Shown here in pieces: positions 24,195 to 33,694 of a stretch of 51,584 nucleotides of DNA. Position 1 is the stretch's first letter; each line of letters opens with the position of its first letter. The notes beneath the pieces are model-generated. The model was given only the letters and a program-made list of their open reading frames with translations. It had not been told where the DNA came from and did not search any database. Position numbers and translations under genes: made by a program. Source of the DNA: an uncultured beta proteobacterium (GTDB lineage: Bacteria; Pseudomonadota; Gammaproteobacteria; Burkholderiales; Burkholderiaceae_C); NCBI GenBank assembly GCA_903828235.1, contig CAIKLM010000105.1:1-51584 (forward strand), written 5' to 3'.

Positions 24195-27100
24195 TCAGCG
24201 CGGAACGATGGTGGATTTTCGCATGGCCGCGTCGGCCGGCGTCTCCTGGAAGCGCCAGGTCCAGATCACGTCCAGCGAGTTCTCCAGCCCGCTCTGCGCC
24301 CGCAGCGTGAAGCGCTGCGCGATGCGGTAGGTGAGCTGCCAGGTGCCGGTGGTGGCGTTGACGCCGCGCTCGTAGCCCACGTACCAGCGCCGCGACAGCT
24401 GCTTGCCCAGCGTGATCACGGTCTCGCGGACGTCGCCGTCGCCCTGCCGCAGGCTGAGGTCGTCGATGCCCAGCAGGCTCAGGAACTGGTCGGTCGGCGC
24501 CTGTCCCTCGCCGGCCAGCAGCGCCAGCGCGGCGCGCTGCAGCAGCGCGGTGTCGGTGCGGCCCAGGCCGTCGGGGGCGCGGCCCAGCACCAGCCAGGAG
24601 AGCTTCTCCGTCTCGCCCATGTCGGGCTCGGAGAACAGCCGCACCCGCGGGGCCTGTGCCGTGCCGGTGACGGCCACGCCCACGCGCACGTCGATGTTGG
24701 GCCGCAAGGCCAGGATGTCCAGCCGCGGCTCCTCGGGCGGCCCGTTGAAGCTGACGATGCCCCGCTCGATCTCGAGCTTCTGGCCGTAGGCCGCGTAGGT
24801 GCCCTGCTCGGTGCGCACGCTGCCGTTCACCGCCAGCCGCCCTCCTGGGGTGGTGAGCCTGAGCTCGCCGCGCAGGCCGGTGTCCAGGCCGCGGCCGCGC
24901 ACGCGCAGCCGCTCGCCGAGGTCGAGCCCGAGGTTGAGCACGAAGTTGCGCCGCGCCTCGGGCTCCTGGCCCAAGGCCGCCTGCTCCTGCCCCGGGCGCT
25001 GCACGGTGACGTCGTCGTCGAGCGAGGGCGCGTCGCGCTGGCTGGCGTCGAACAGGCCCTCGTCCACCGTGAAGCGGCCGTCGAGCTGGCCGCGATCGGG
25101 CGTCAGCTGCAGCACGGCGTTGCCGCTGGCCACGACGCTGCGGTCGACGCGGCCGATGACGCGGAAGCGCCGCGCCTCCACCGCGAGCCGGGCGCGGGGC
25201 TGGCGGCTCAGCTCGGCGTCGCCGGTGAGGCTGAGCGTGCCGTCGCCGCCTTTCATGCTGAGCTGCTCGATGCGCGCCCGGTCGCCGTCCAGCCGCACGG
25301 CCAGCGTGCCTTCGCTGAGGTTCACCCCCTGCAGCAGGTTGCGCACGGCGATGCGGCGGCCGTTGAGGGCGCCGGTCAGCTGCGGCCGGCCCAGCGTGCC
25401 CGACAGAACCGCCTGCAGGTCCAGTTCGCCCGCCAGGCGCCAGCCCGCCGGCACCCAGGGGCTCCAGATGCCGAGGTCGGCCACCCGCGCCTGCAGCACG
25501 CCGGCCAGCGGGGCCGTGTCGGGCGGGCGGCGGCTCTGCGGCGTGGTCTGCGCGACGATGCTGCCGGAGATCTCGCCGAGGCTGCGGCCGCGGAACAGCG
25601 GGGCCAGCGTCCAGCGCCCGTCGCGCGCGCTCAGGTCCAGGCGCACGTCGGTCAGGCCCAGCAGCAGCAGGCCGGAACTGCTGTCGATGTGCAGGTCGCC
25701 GTCGCGTCGCTCGAACACCAGGTCGGCGTCGAAGCGCTCGCCGGCGCGCAGATCCAGCGTGGCGGCCAGCCGCAGGTCGCCATCCCAGCCGATGCCCGGC
25801 TGCACGCGGCGCAGCAGCGGTGCCAGCCGGAAGGGCTCGATGTTGGCGCGCAGGCGCAGGTCGGTGCGGGCCTCGCCCAGCTTCAGCTCGAAGGCATCCC
25901 AGCGCAGCGCCAGCACGTCGCCCAGCTGCAGGCGGCCGGCGTCGGCGCGCACGGCCTGCAGGCCGTAGTCGGGGCCGAAGTCCAGCGTCGCGTCCAGGCC
26001 GCCGGCCTGCGCCCAGGTCACGGCGGGCGGGATGTCGGTGTTGCTGCCCTCCCAGGCGCCCAGCGCCACGCGCTCGACGCGGGCCTGCCAGCGGCCGCCG
26101 CCCTCGGGGCGATCGCGCCAGGTGCCGCGGGCCACGAGTTGCGCGCGCGTGCCGGTCTCGCGGCCGGCGCCCAGCAGCTCCAGCACCACCGGGGGCGGCA
26201 GCAGCGGCGCGGCGCCGCCGATGTCGATGCGGTGCTCGGCCAGCGTGCCGTCGACGTTGACGCGCAGGTGGTCGGCACGGCGCAGGCCGCTGTCGGATCG
26301 CCACTCCAGCCCGCCGACCTCGGCCTGGGCGTCGAGCGAGCGCTCGCCCTCGGTCTCGAAGCGCCCCTGCGCGCGCCCCTGCGCCACCGTGAGCGGCCCC
26401 ATCTGCAGCTGCGACAGCCGCGCCGAGCCGGCGGTGCGCAGCGACGGCCAGCGGCCCTCGGCGCCCACGGTCAGCGTGAGAGCGCCGCGGCGCGGCGCCC
26501 AGGGCTGGGCCCCGGGCACCAGCGCGAACAGCGGCGCCAGCGTCTGCAGCGCGTCGGCGCGCAGCTCGGCGTTCCAGCGGTCGCTGCGGCCGTCGCCCGC
26601 GGGGTCCAGCCGGCCCTCGGCGCGCAGCTGGTTGCCGCCGGCGCGCAGCTCGGCACGCAGCAGTGCCGTGCTGGGCGCGGCCGCCGCGGTGTAGCCCAGG
26701 GTGACGTCGGCCGCCACCAGCACGCCGGCCAGCAGCGAGTCCTGCAGCCGCACGCGGCCGTTGCCGGCCACGCGCTGCAGCAACTCCAGGGGTGGCAGGC
26801 TGGCGGCGTTGGCGGGCAGGCGGCCGTCGAACTGCCAGCCGCCCGACAGGCGGTTCGTTCCGCGGCGCCACGCTGCGTCGGCGGCGCCCGGCCACCAAAC
26901 CGTGGGGTCGAGATCGAGGACGCTGCCGGTGGTGGCGAGCGTCCAGTCGGCGCGGTCGCCGGGGCCGCTGCGCGCCAGGCGCAGCTGCGCGTCGGCCTGC
27001 GCGCCCCCGGCGGCGGCGCGCAGGCGCTCGATGTTGAGCCGGCGGTCGTCGGCCTCGCCGCGCGAGCTCAGGCGCACCGGCTGCGACATGCGGTCGATCA

Positions 27101-28460
27101 GGCCCGTCAGGTCGAACTGCCAGCCCAGCGACGGCGCGCCGGTGGGTGCGGCGGCCGCGGGGTCGGGCGAGCGGATCCCGGCCAGCCGCAGCTGCCAGGG
27201 CCCCGACAGCACCATGGCCGGCGCGCGGGGGTCGACCCGGCCCGGGGCGAGTTCGTCGAGCCGGCCCTGCAGCTCGAGCACGTTGCCCTCCCACAGGCCC
27301 TGCATCTGCAGGCGCCCGGCGCTGCGTGCGCCGTCGGCGAGCAAGGCCTCGGCCCGCACCAGCTGAAGCCGGTCGACGCGGGCGGGGGTGCCGCTCAGGT
27401 CGGCCGTCAGCTTGGCGACGGGCAGGCAGCGCTGCGCCCAGGTGCCGGGCAGCCCGTTGGTGAAGGCGATGCGCACCGAGGCCGGCCCATCGTGGCCGGC
27501 CATCCGCAGCTGGGCCTCGCCAGCCAGCCGTGTGCGCGGCGCCGCGGCGTGCAGCGCCGACAGGTCGAGCTCGCGCGTGCGCAGGGCCAGGCGCTGCAGC
27601 GGCCAGGGCTCCAGCAGTTGCAGCGCGGCCGTCAGCTCGGCCGTCTGCGTGGGCCGCCCCGCGCCGGCCGAACCCTGCAGCCGGGCCTGCAGCGCGCTGG
27701 CCAGCACGGTGCCGCCCAGCGTGGCGGTGGCGGTCCACGGCGGCAGCTTGCTGCCGGCCGCGGGGGCTGCGGAGGCGCGCAGGTCCAGCGGCAGCGGTGC
27801 GGCGGTTCCCACGCGGCCACCCAGTTCGGCTGCCACGCCGGCGACGGTGCCCGCCAGGCGGCCGACGCGGTGGTCGCCGCCGGGGCGCGGGTCGATCACC
27901 AGGGCCTCGAGCTCGAGGTCGCGCGCCGCCGGGAGTTCGTCGACCCGCAGCGTGCCGACGCGGGCGCGCGCCAGCTCCAGCGCCACCGGGGGCGAGATGT
28001 GCTCGGGCATGGGCACGGCGCCCGGCGTCGGCGGCCCGGTGGCGACGACGACCTCGGCGGCCCGCAACTCGTCGATCGCCAGGCCCAGCCACGCGTCGGG
28101 GCCCGGGCGCCAGCGCCAGTGCAGCGTGCCCGCGTCGAGCTGCCGCAGCTCGACGGCGGCGCGGCCCCCGTCCCATTCGATGCGCAGCCGCTCGGCGCGC
28201 CAGCGGTCGCCCAGGAGCGCGCCCTGCCAGCCCTGCACGCTGAGTCCCGGCACCTGCTGCAGCAGCCAGCGCGTGCCGGCCTCGCGCTGCAGCAGCAGGT
28301 GCAGCGTGGCGGCCACGCCGCCCACCAGCAGCAGCGCCAGCGCCAGCACCCAGGCCAGCGGCACGCCGAACGAGGCCACGGTGAGCCAGGGCCGCGCCGC
28401 CCCGCTGGCGTGCAGCGCGGCCGGCGGGCGCGGTGGCAGGGGCGGCGGCGAGTCGCTCAC
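24195..28460 (-). CDS. tamB: TamB, inner-membrane subunit of the translocation and assembly module
   Basis: A 1421-residue AsmA/DUF490-type protein. A signal-anchor lies at about residues 29-57 (FGVPLAWVLALALLLVGGVA). A very long beta-rich periplasmic region follows and ends with the DUF490 (TamB) domain, including QKLEIERGIVSFNGPPEEPRLDILALRP and the final ITLGKQLSRRWYVGYERGVNATTG. TamB bridges the periplasm and works with TamA in outer-membrane protein assembly and/or phospholipid transport. It starts with GTG at 28460, 9 bases after the tamA stop, so the two are one operon. Confidence 0.95.
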   Translation of the reverse strand: MSDSPPPLPPRPPAALHASGAARPWLTVASFGVPLAWVLALALLLVGGVAATLHLLLQREAGTRWLLQQVPGLSVQGWQGALLGDRWRAERLRIEWDGGRAAVELRQLDAGTLHWRWRPGPDAWLGLAIDELRAAEVVVATGPPTPGAVPMPEHISPPVALELARARVGTLRVDELPAARDLELEALVIDPRPGGDHRVGRLAGTVAGVAAELGGRVGTAAPLPLDLRASAAPAAGSKLPPWTATATLGGTVLASALQARLQGSAGAGRPTQTAELTAALQLLEPWPLQRLALRTRELDLSALHAAAPRTRLAGEAQLRMAGHDGPASVRIAFTNGLPGTWAQRCLPVAKLTADLSGTPARVDRLQLVRAEALLADGARSAGRLQMQGLWEGNVLELQGRLDELAPGRVDPRAPAMVLSGPWQLRLAGIRSPDPAAAAPTGAPSLGWQFDLTGLIDRMSQPVRLSSRGEADDRRLNIERLRAAAGGAQADAQLRLARSGPGDRADWTLATTGSVLDLDPTVWWPGAADAAWRRGTNRLSGGWQFDGRLPANAASLPPLELLQRVAGNGRVRLQDSLLAGVLVAADVTLGYTAAAAPSTALLRAELRAGGNQLRAEGRLDPAGDGRSDRWNAELRADALQTLAPLFALVPGAQPWAPRRGALTLTVGAEGRWPSLRTAGSARLSQLQMGPLTVAQGRAQGRFETEGERSLDAQAEVGGLEWRSDSGLRRADHLRVNVDGTLAEHRIDIGGAAPLLPPPVVLELLGAGRETGTRAQLVARGTWRDRPEGGGRWQARVERVALGAWEGSNTDIPPAVTWAQAGGLDATLDFGPDYGLQAVRADAGRLQLGDVLALRWDAFELKLGEARTDLRLRANIEPFRLAPLLRRVQPGIGWDGDLRLAATLDLRAGERFDADLVFERRDGDLHIDSSSGLLLLGLTDVRLDLSARDGRWTLAPLFRGRSLGEISGSIVAQTTPQSRRPPDTAPLAGVLQARVADLGIWSPWVPAGWRLAGELDLQAVLSGTLGRPQLTGALNGRRIAVRNLLQGVNLSEGTLAVRLDGDRARIEQLSMKGGDGTLSLTGDAELSRQPRARLAVEARRFRVIGRVDRSVVASGNAVLQLTPDRGQLDGRFTVDEGLFDASQRDAPSLDDDVTVQRPGQEQAALGQEPEARRNFVLNLGLDLGERLRVRGRGLDTGLRGELRLTTPGGRLAVNGSVRTEQGTYAAYGQKLEIERGIVSFNGPPEEPRLDILALRPNIDVRVGVAVTGTAQAPRVRLFSEPDMGETEKLSWLVLGRAPDGLGRTDTALLQRAALALLAGEGQAPTDQFLSLLGIDDLSLRQGDGDVRETVITLGKQLSRRWYVGYERGVNATTGTWQLTYRIAQRFTLRAQSGLENSLDVIWTWRFQETPADAAMRKSTIVPR

Positions 28461-28469
28461 GGCGTCACC

Positions 28470-30365
28470 CTAGAACGCGATGCCGATGCTGAAGTGCAGC
28501 CGCGGCTTGGTGCTGCGCTCGGGCCAGGCCAGGTCCACGCGCAGCGGGCCCACGGGGCTGCGCCAGCGCACCCCGAAGCCGTAGCCCCACGCGGGGCTGA
28601 GCTGCGCGAAGCTGGTGGCGGCGTTGCCGCCGTCGACGAACACCGCGCCCCACAGCGACGGCATGCTGGCGACGAACGGGCGCGCGATCTCGACGCTGGT
28701 GGTCAGCAGGGTCTCGCCGCTGCCCACCGCGCCGTCGACGACAGGCCCCAGCGAGCGGAAGCCGTAGCCGCGCACGGACTCGTCGCCGCCGGCACGCCAG
28801 CGCAACGACTCCGGCACCACCATGCCCGGCTCCAGGAACACGCGCCCCAGCTCCAGCCGGGCCTGCGCGTACAGCGTGCGGCCCAGCGGCCGGTAGACCG
28901 TGACGCGGCCGTAGGCGCGGCCGAAGGTGCCGGCCTTGGCGTCGGTGCCACTGCTGCGGCCGATGCCGAACTGCGTGGACAGCGTCGCGCCCCGCGTCGG
29001 CAACACGATGCTGTCGAGGTCGCGCCAGCCGCCGTGGAAGTTCAGCGACACGGCCACCGCGTCGGTGCGCTCGCCGGCGTTGGTGCGGCGGCTGGAGCGT
29101 TCCCACTCCGCGAAGCCCAGGCGCTCGACGCGCTGCGTGTCCTGCGTGCGGCCCAGCCGCAGGCGCTGCGACTGCACGGTGTCGTTGTCGGAGCGCAGCC
29201 GCTCGCCCGCGGCGCCCAGCAGGTTGCGGTACAGCCGCTCGTCGGGCCGCGTGCTGAGCTCGACGTCCCAGGCCTGGCGCTTCTGGCCGACCTCGATGCG
29301 CGTCGTGCCCGACAGCGCCAGCCCGAAGGGCCGCCGCAGTTGCTGCTCCACCGAGAAGCGCGGGCCGGTGTTGGCGCTGACGCCGACGCCGAAGGTGTAA
29401 CTCTGCAGCGGCGTCTCGCTCACGCGCACCAGCACCGTGGCGGCCTCGGCGCGCGACGGGTCGGTGTCGAGCGTGACCGCCACCGTGTCGAACAGGCCCG
29501 ACTTGCGCAGCCGCTCCTGGAAGTCGAGCAGCAGGGTCTCGGTCACGGGCACGCCGCGGCCCGTGTAGGCCAGGTTGCGGACGGTCTCGGGGTCCTGGGC
29601 CACCAGGCCCTCCACCTGCAGGCTGCCCAGGCGGTACAGCGGCCCGCTGTCCGCCACCAGGAACAGGCGGACCTCGTTGCTCTCGAGGTTGACGGCCGCG
29701 CCCGTGCCCGACCACACCGCCGACGCGAAGCCGGCGCCGCGCAGGCGCGACAGGGCGGCCGCCTTTGCTTCGGCCCAGGCGCTGTTACGGAAGCCGCTGC
29801 CCGCCGGCAGCTCCCAGCCCTTGCGCAGGGCCGACAGCACCTCCTGCGCGTAGGCGTCGCCGGCGGTGGCGGCGCGTTCCAGCGGGCCCTCGACCTCGAT
29901 GGTGACGCGCGAGATGCGCACTTGGGGGCCGGGCTCGACGCGGATGCGCACCAGGTCGGGCTGGCCGCTGGCACGGCCCGGCGTGCGCTCGATGCGCACC
30001 ACCGGCGCGAAGTGGCCCTCGGTCTGCAGGAGCTCGCGCACCTGGGCCGGGCTGGCGTCCACCAGGCGCGCCCACTCGGTGTCGTCCACGTCGTCGCCGG
30101 CCAGCGCACCCAGCCGCACCAGGTCGAGGTGGCGCTCGAGCAGGGCCTTCAGCGCTGCCGGGGCGTCGATCTCCAGGCGCACGCCCAGCGTGGGCGACTG
30201 CTGCTCGAACTCCTGCTCGCTCAGCAGCGAGAAGGTGCCGCCCTTGGCGGCCGGCGGCGACGTCGGCGGCGCGATGCTCGCGCAGCCCGAGGCCAGCGCC
30301 ACCGCCAGCACGGCAGCCGCGGCCGCCAGGCTGCGGCGGACCCGCGGCCAGGCCGGGCGCGTCAT
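28470..30365 (-). CDS. tamA: TamA, outer-membrane Omp85-family barrel
   Basis: 631 residues. POTRA-like modules occupy about residues 40-260 (VRISRVTIEVEGPLE, LYRLGSLQVEGLVAQDPE). A C-terminal 16-strand Omp85 barrel follows, with GGDESVRGYGFRSLGP (the conserved VRGY loop) and a terminal aromatic strand ending HFSIGIAF. The N-terminus MTRPAWPRVRRSLAAAAAVLAVALASGCAS looks like a lipoprotein signal with C28, unusual for a barrel. Its ATG overlaps the stop of the VWA gene upstream by 4 bases. Confidence 0.94.
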   Translation of the reverse strand: MTRPAWPRVRRSLAAAAAVLAVALASGCASIAPPTSPPAAKGGTFSLLSEQEFEQQSPTLGVRLEIDAPAALKALLERHLDLVRLGALAGDDVDDTEWARLVDASPAQVRELLQTEGHFAPVVRIERTPGRASGQPDLVRIRVEPGPQVRISRVTIEVEGPLERAATAGDAYAQEVLSALRKGWELPAGSGFRNSAWAEAKAAALSRLRGAGFASAVWSGTGAAVNLESNEVRLFLVADSGPLYRLGSLQVEGLVAQDPETVRNLAYTGRGVPVTETLLLDFQERLRKSGLFDTVAVTLDTDPSRAEAATVLVRVSETPLQSYTFGVGVSANTGPRFSVEQQLRRPFGLALSGTTRIEVGQKRQAWDVELSTRPDERLYRNLLGAAGERLRSDNDTVQSQRLRLGRTQDTQRVERLGFAEWERSSRRTNAGERTDAVAVSLNFHGGWRDLDSIVLPTRGATLSTQFGIGRSSGTDAKAGTFGRAYGRVTVYRPLGRTLYAQARLELGRVFLEPGMVVPESLRWRAGGDESVRGYGFRSLGPVVDGAVGSGETLLTTSVEIARPFVASMPSLWGAVFVDGGNAATSFAQLSPAWGYGFGVRWRSPVGPLRVDLAWPERSTKPRLHFSIGIAF

Positions 30366-31534
30366 TTGCTGAGCAAGCGCATCGCACCCTCCAGCCCGGC
30401 CAGCGTGAGCGGGAACATGCGCTGGCCCACGAGCTGCTGCACGATGGCGATGCTCTGCCGGTAGCCCCACACGCCCTGCGGCTCGGGGTTGATCCAGGCG
30501 TGGTGCGGAAAGGCGTGCGTCAGCCGCTGCAGCCACTCGGCGCCCGGCTCCTCGTTGTTGTATTCGACGCTGCCGCCGGGCTGCAGGATCTCGTAGGGGC
30601 TCATCGTCGCGTCGCCCACGAACACCAGCTTCCAGTCGCGGTTGTAGGTGCGCAGCAGGTCCCAGGTGGCGGTCTTCTCGCTGAAGCGGCGGCGGTTGTT
30701 CTTCCAGACGAAGTCGTAGACGCAGTTGTGGAAGTAGAAGAACTCCAGGTGCTTGAACTCGCTCTTGGCGGCGCTGAACAGCTCCTCCACGCGGTGCACG
30801 TGCTCGTCCATCGTGCCGCCGACGTCCATCAGCAGCAGTACCTTCACCTTGTTGTGGCGCTCGGGCTGCATGCGGATGTCGAGCCACCCGGCGTTGGCCG
30901 CCGTGCCGCGGATGGTGCCGTCGAGGTCGAGCTCCATCTCGGCGCCCTCGCGCGCGAAGCGCCGCAGCCGCCGCAGCGCCACCTTGATGTTGCGCGTGCC
31001 GAGTTCCTTGGTGTCGTCGTAGTCGCGGTAGGCGCGCTGGTCCCACACCTTGACGGCGCTCTTGTTGCGCCCGCCGCCCTGACCGATGCGCACGCCCTGC
31101 GGGTTGTAGCCGTGGGCGCCGAAGGGGCTGGTGCCGCCGGTGCCGATCATGCGGTTGCCGCCCTCGTGGCGGGCCGATTGCTCCTCGAAGCGCTTCTTCA
31201 GCGTCTGCATCAGCTCGTCCCAGCCCATCTTCTCGATGGCGGCCTTCTGCTCGGGCGTGAGCTCCAGCTCCAGCGTCTTGCGCAGCCACTCCAGCGGCAC
31301 GTCCTGCGTGAAGTCGGTGAGCAGCTCCACGCCCTTGAAGTACGCCGAGAAGGCGCGGTCGAACTTGTCGAACTGCGTCTCGTCCTTGACAAGCACGGTG
31401 CGCGCCAGCACGTAGAAGTCGTCGACCGAGGGCCCGATGACGCCGGCCTGCAGCGCCTCTAGCAGCGCCAGGTACTCGGTCACCGACACCTTCAGCCGGG
31501 CGGCGCGCAGCGTCTGGAAGAAGTCGATCAGCAT
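30362..31534 (-). CDS. VWA-domain protein (CoxE/COG3552-like)
   Basis: 390 residues, no signal peptide. The N-terminal helical part (FFQTLRAARLKVSVTEYLALLEALQ) is followed by a Gly-rich stretch and a C-terminal von Willebrand A domain. The MIDAS motif is DVGGTMD, D-x-G-x-T, where the canonical form is D-x-S-x-S. Such proteins pair with MoxR AAA+ ATPases as metal-insertion or assembly chaperones. The likely partner is the MoxR at 34394-35248, but two unrelated genes lie between. Its end overlaps the tamA start by 4 bases. Confidence 0.88.
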   Translation of the reverse strand: MLIDFFQTLRAARLKVSVTEYLALLEALQAGVIGPSVDDFYVLARTVLVKDETQFDKFDRAFSAYFKGVELLTDFTQDVPLEWLRKTLELELTPEQKAAIEKMGWDELMQTLKKRFEEQSARHEGGNRMIGTGGTSPFGAHGYNPQGVRIGQGGGRNKSAVKVWDQRAYRDYDDTKELGTRNIKVALRRLRRFAREGAEMELDLDGTIRGTAANAGWLDIRMQPERHNKVKVLLLMDVGGTMDEHVHRVEELFSAAKSEFKHLEFFYFHNCVYDFVWKNNRRRFSEKTATWDLLRTYNRDWKLVFVGDATMSPYEILQPGGSVEYNNEEPGAEWLQRLTHAFPHHAWINPEPQGVWGYRQSIAIVQQLVGQRMFPLTLAGLEGAMRLLSK

Positions 31535-31612
31535 GGTGAGGCCTGCGGGTGGCCGATTGTGGGGCAGGGCGCCGGCGCTGCCGCACCGGCGACGCCGCCG
31601 CGTTGACTGGGC

Positions 31613-33667
31613 TCAGCGCGCGCGCGGCTTGCGGGGGCGCCCGGCGGCGCGCCCAGGGTCGTGCGCCGCCAGCCAGCCGAAGAACTCCTCGTGCCACAGC
31701 CGGCTGTTGCGCGGCTTCAGGATCCAGTGGTTCTCGTCGGGAAACCACAGCAGCCGCGCGTCGACCTTCAGCGCCTTCAGCGTGTGGTAGTAGGCCAGGC
31801 CCTGCGCGTCGGGCACGCGGTAGTCCAGCGCGCCGTGGATCACCAGCGTCGGCGTGGCGAAGTGCTTCGCGAAGGCGTGCGGGCTCTGGGCGTGCACGCG
31901 GGCCATGTCGTCCCAGTACCAGGCGCCCAGCTCCTTGGCGTGCCAGGTGTAGGCGTCGTCGGCGAACATGCCCACCCAGTCGAAGCAGCCGGCGTGGCAC
32001 ACGTAGGCCTGGTAGCGGCCGGGCTTCACGTGGCCGTTCATCCAGGCCACCATGAAGCCGCCGTAGCTGCCGCCGGCGGCGAACACGCGCCGGCGGTCGA
32101 CCCAGGGCTTCTTCAGCAGCCAGTCGGTGGCGGCCTCGATGTCCTGCAGCTCCAGCTCGCCCCAGCGGTGCGTGATGCTGTCGAGGAAGGCGTGGCCGAA
32201 GCCCGAGCTGCCGTGGTAGTTGACGCTGGCCACCACGTAGCCCTGCGCCGCGAACACCTGCGTGTTCCAGCGGTAGTGCCAGTTGTCGCCGGGGCCGGTG
32301 TGCGGGCCGCCGTGGATGTTGTGCATCACCGGGTGCTTCTTCTTCGCGTCGAAGTCGGGCGGGAAGGTGAGCCACACCTGCACCGGCTCGCCCAGAGCGC
32401 CCTTCACCCAGGCCTCCTCGACGCGGCCGAGGGCGAACCGCGCCAGCAGCGCGTCGTTGAAGTGCTCGATGCGGCGCGGCGCCGCGCCCGGCGCGTGCGC
32501 GTGCAGCCGCGCCGGGTGCAGCGCGCTGTCGGCCAGCGTCACCAGCGTGCCGGCGGCCTGGTCGTAGGCGCTCACCCAGCCGCCGGCGACGACGACCTCG
32601 GCGCGCCGCTCGGCCAGGTCGAAGCGCCACAGGTGGCGGCGGCCCTTCTGCTCGGCCGGCAGCAGCACGGCGGCGCCGTCGGCCTGCCAGGCCAGCGGGG
32701 CCTGCACGGCGTGGTCCCACTCGGCGCTGACGACCTCCCAGCGCGGCCGGGCGCCCCGCTCCAGCACCGCCAGCTGCTCGGGCATGGTGTGCTTGAGGCC
32801 CACGTGCTGCGCCGTGAAGGCGATGCGGCGGCCGTCGGGGCTGTAGCGCGGCGCGGCGAAGTCCCAGTCGGCGTGCTGCGCCAGCGTGGTGAAGCGGCCG
32901 GTCCGCAGGTCGAGCTCGACCAGCGCCGAGCGGCCGTCGATGCGCTTCTCGGGGGCGGGGTCGAAGCAGAACACCAGGCTGCGGCCGTCGGGCGCGATGT
33001 CGAAGTGGTCGATGCCCGGGTCGGCGCGCGGCAGCTCGTAGGGCGTGCCCTCGAACAGGTCGCGCACCGTGCCCGGCCGGCCGTCGGCGCCGGGCGTCAG
33101 CAGGTGCAGGTGCACCACGCGGCCCATCGGCAGGTTGCGGTCCCAGTGGCGGTACTGCGCCTCGCTGGTGGCGTAGCCGGTCTCCTTGCGCTCGCTGAAG
33201 GCCTTGTGGCGCTCGGCCTGCGCCTTCGCGCCCTTCAGCTCGGGCCACACCCAGCTCAGGAAGACCAGCCGGCGCCCGTCGGGCATCCAGCGAAAGCCCT
33301 CCACGCCCGTGGCCACGGTGGCGGCGCGGCGCGCCTCGCCGCAGTCGGGCGCGATCAGGTACAGCTGCGGCGTCTTGTCCTTGGCGCCCTGCTGCTCGCG
33401 CTGCGCGGTGAAGGCGATCAGGTCGCCGCGCGGGCTCCAGCGGGGCGCGCCGTCCTTGTCGCCGCAGGCCGTCAGAGCGCGTGGCTCACCGCCCAGCGTG
33501 GACAGCAGCCACAGCTGCGTCGAGCCCTTGTTCTCGTCCATCGAGTAGCGCGTCAGCGAGGCCACGGCCTGCGCGCCGTCGGGGCTGAGGCTGGGGGCGC
33601 CGAGGCGCTCGAACTGCCAGAGGTCGAGGGCCGTGATCGGCCGGGGCTTGCTGCTCTTGGTGGCCAT
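31613..33667 (-). CDS. S9-family prolyl oligopeptidase-like peptidase
   Basis: 684 residues. The N-terminal part is a beta-propeller with TolB-like repeats (PRWSPRGDLIAFTA, APRYSPDGRRIAFTA). The C-terminal part is an alpha/beta-hydrolase: GGSYGGFM with nucleophile S534, Asp in HGALDYRVP and His in DENHW. It resembles dipeptidyl aminopeptidase/acylaminoacyl-peptidase S9C enzymes. No signal peptide is seen at MATKSSKPRPIT, so it is probably cytosolic. The C-terminus is a basic tail (GRAAGRPRKPRAR). Confidence 0.92.
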   Translation of the reverse strand: MATKSSKPRPITALDLWQFERLGAPSLSPDGAQAVASLTRYSMDENKGSTQLWLLSTLGGEPRALTACGDKDGAPRWSPRGDLIAFTAQREQQGAKDKTPQLYLIAPDCGEARRAATVATGVEGFRWMPDGRRLVFLSWVWPELKGAKAQAERHKAFSERKETGYATSEAQYRHWDRNLPMGRVVHLHLLTPGADGRPGTVRDLFEGTPYELPRADPGIDHFDIAPDGRSLVFCFDPAPEKRIDGRSALVELDLRTGRFTTLAQHADWDFAAPRYSPDGRRIAFTAQHVGLKHTMPEQLAVLERGARPRWEVVSAEWDHAVQAPLAWQADGAAVLLPAEQKGRRHLWRFDLAERRAEVVVAGGWVSAYDQAAGTLVTLADSALHPARLHAHAPGAAPRRIEHFNDALLARFALGRVEEAWVKGALGEPVQVWLTFPPDFDAKKKHPVMHNIHGGPHTGPGDNWHYRWNTQVFAAQGYVVASVNYHGSSGFGHAFLDSITHRWGELELQDIEAATDWLLKKPWVDRRRVFAAGGSYGGFMVAWMNGHVKPGRYQAYVCHAGCFDWVGMFADDAYTWHAKELGAWYWDDMARVHAQSPHAFAKHFATPTLVIHGALDYRVPDAQGLAYYHTLKALKVDARLLWFPDENHWILKPRNSRLWHEEFFGWLAAHDPGRAAGRPRKPRAR

Positions 33668-33694
33668 GGGGCTCCTTGCTGCGGGTGGCCGGCG

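Noticed and set aside
24177..30464. A 2095-codon open frame on the plus strand opposite tamB/tamA
   Set aside because: It is the antisense of two convincing genes, has Ala/Arg/Gln/His-rich composition typical of high-GC shadow frames, and shows no domain.
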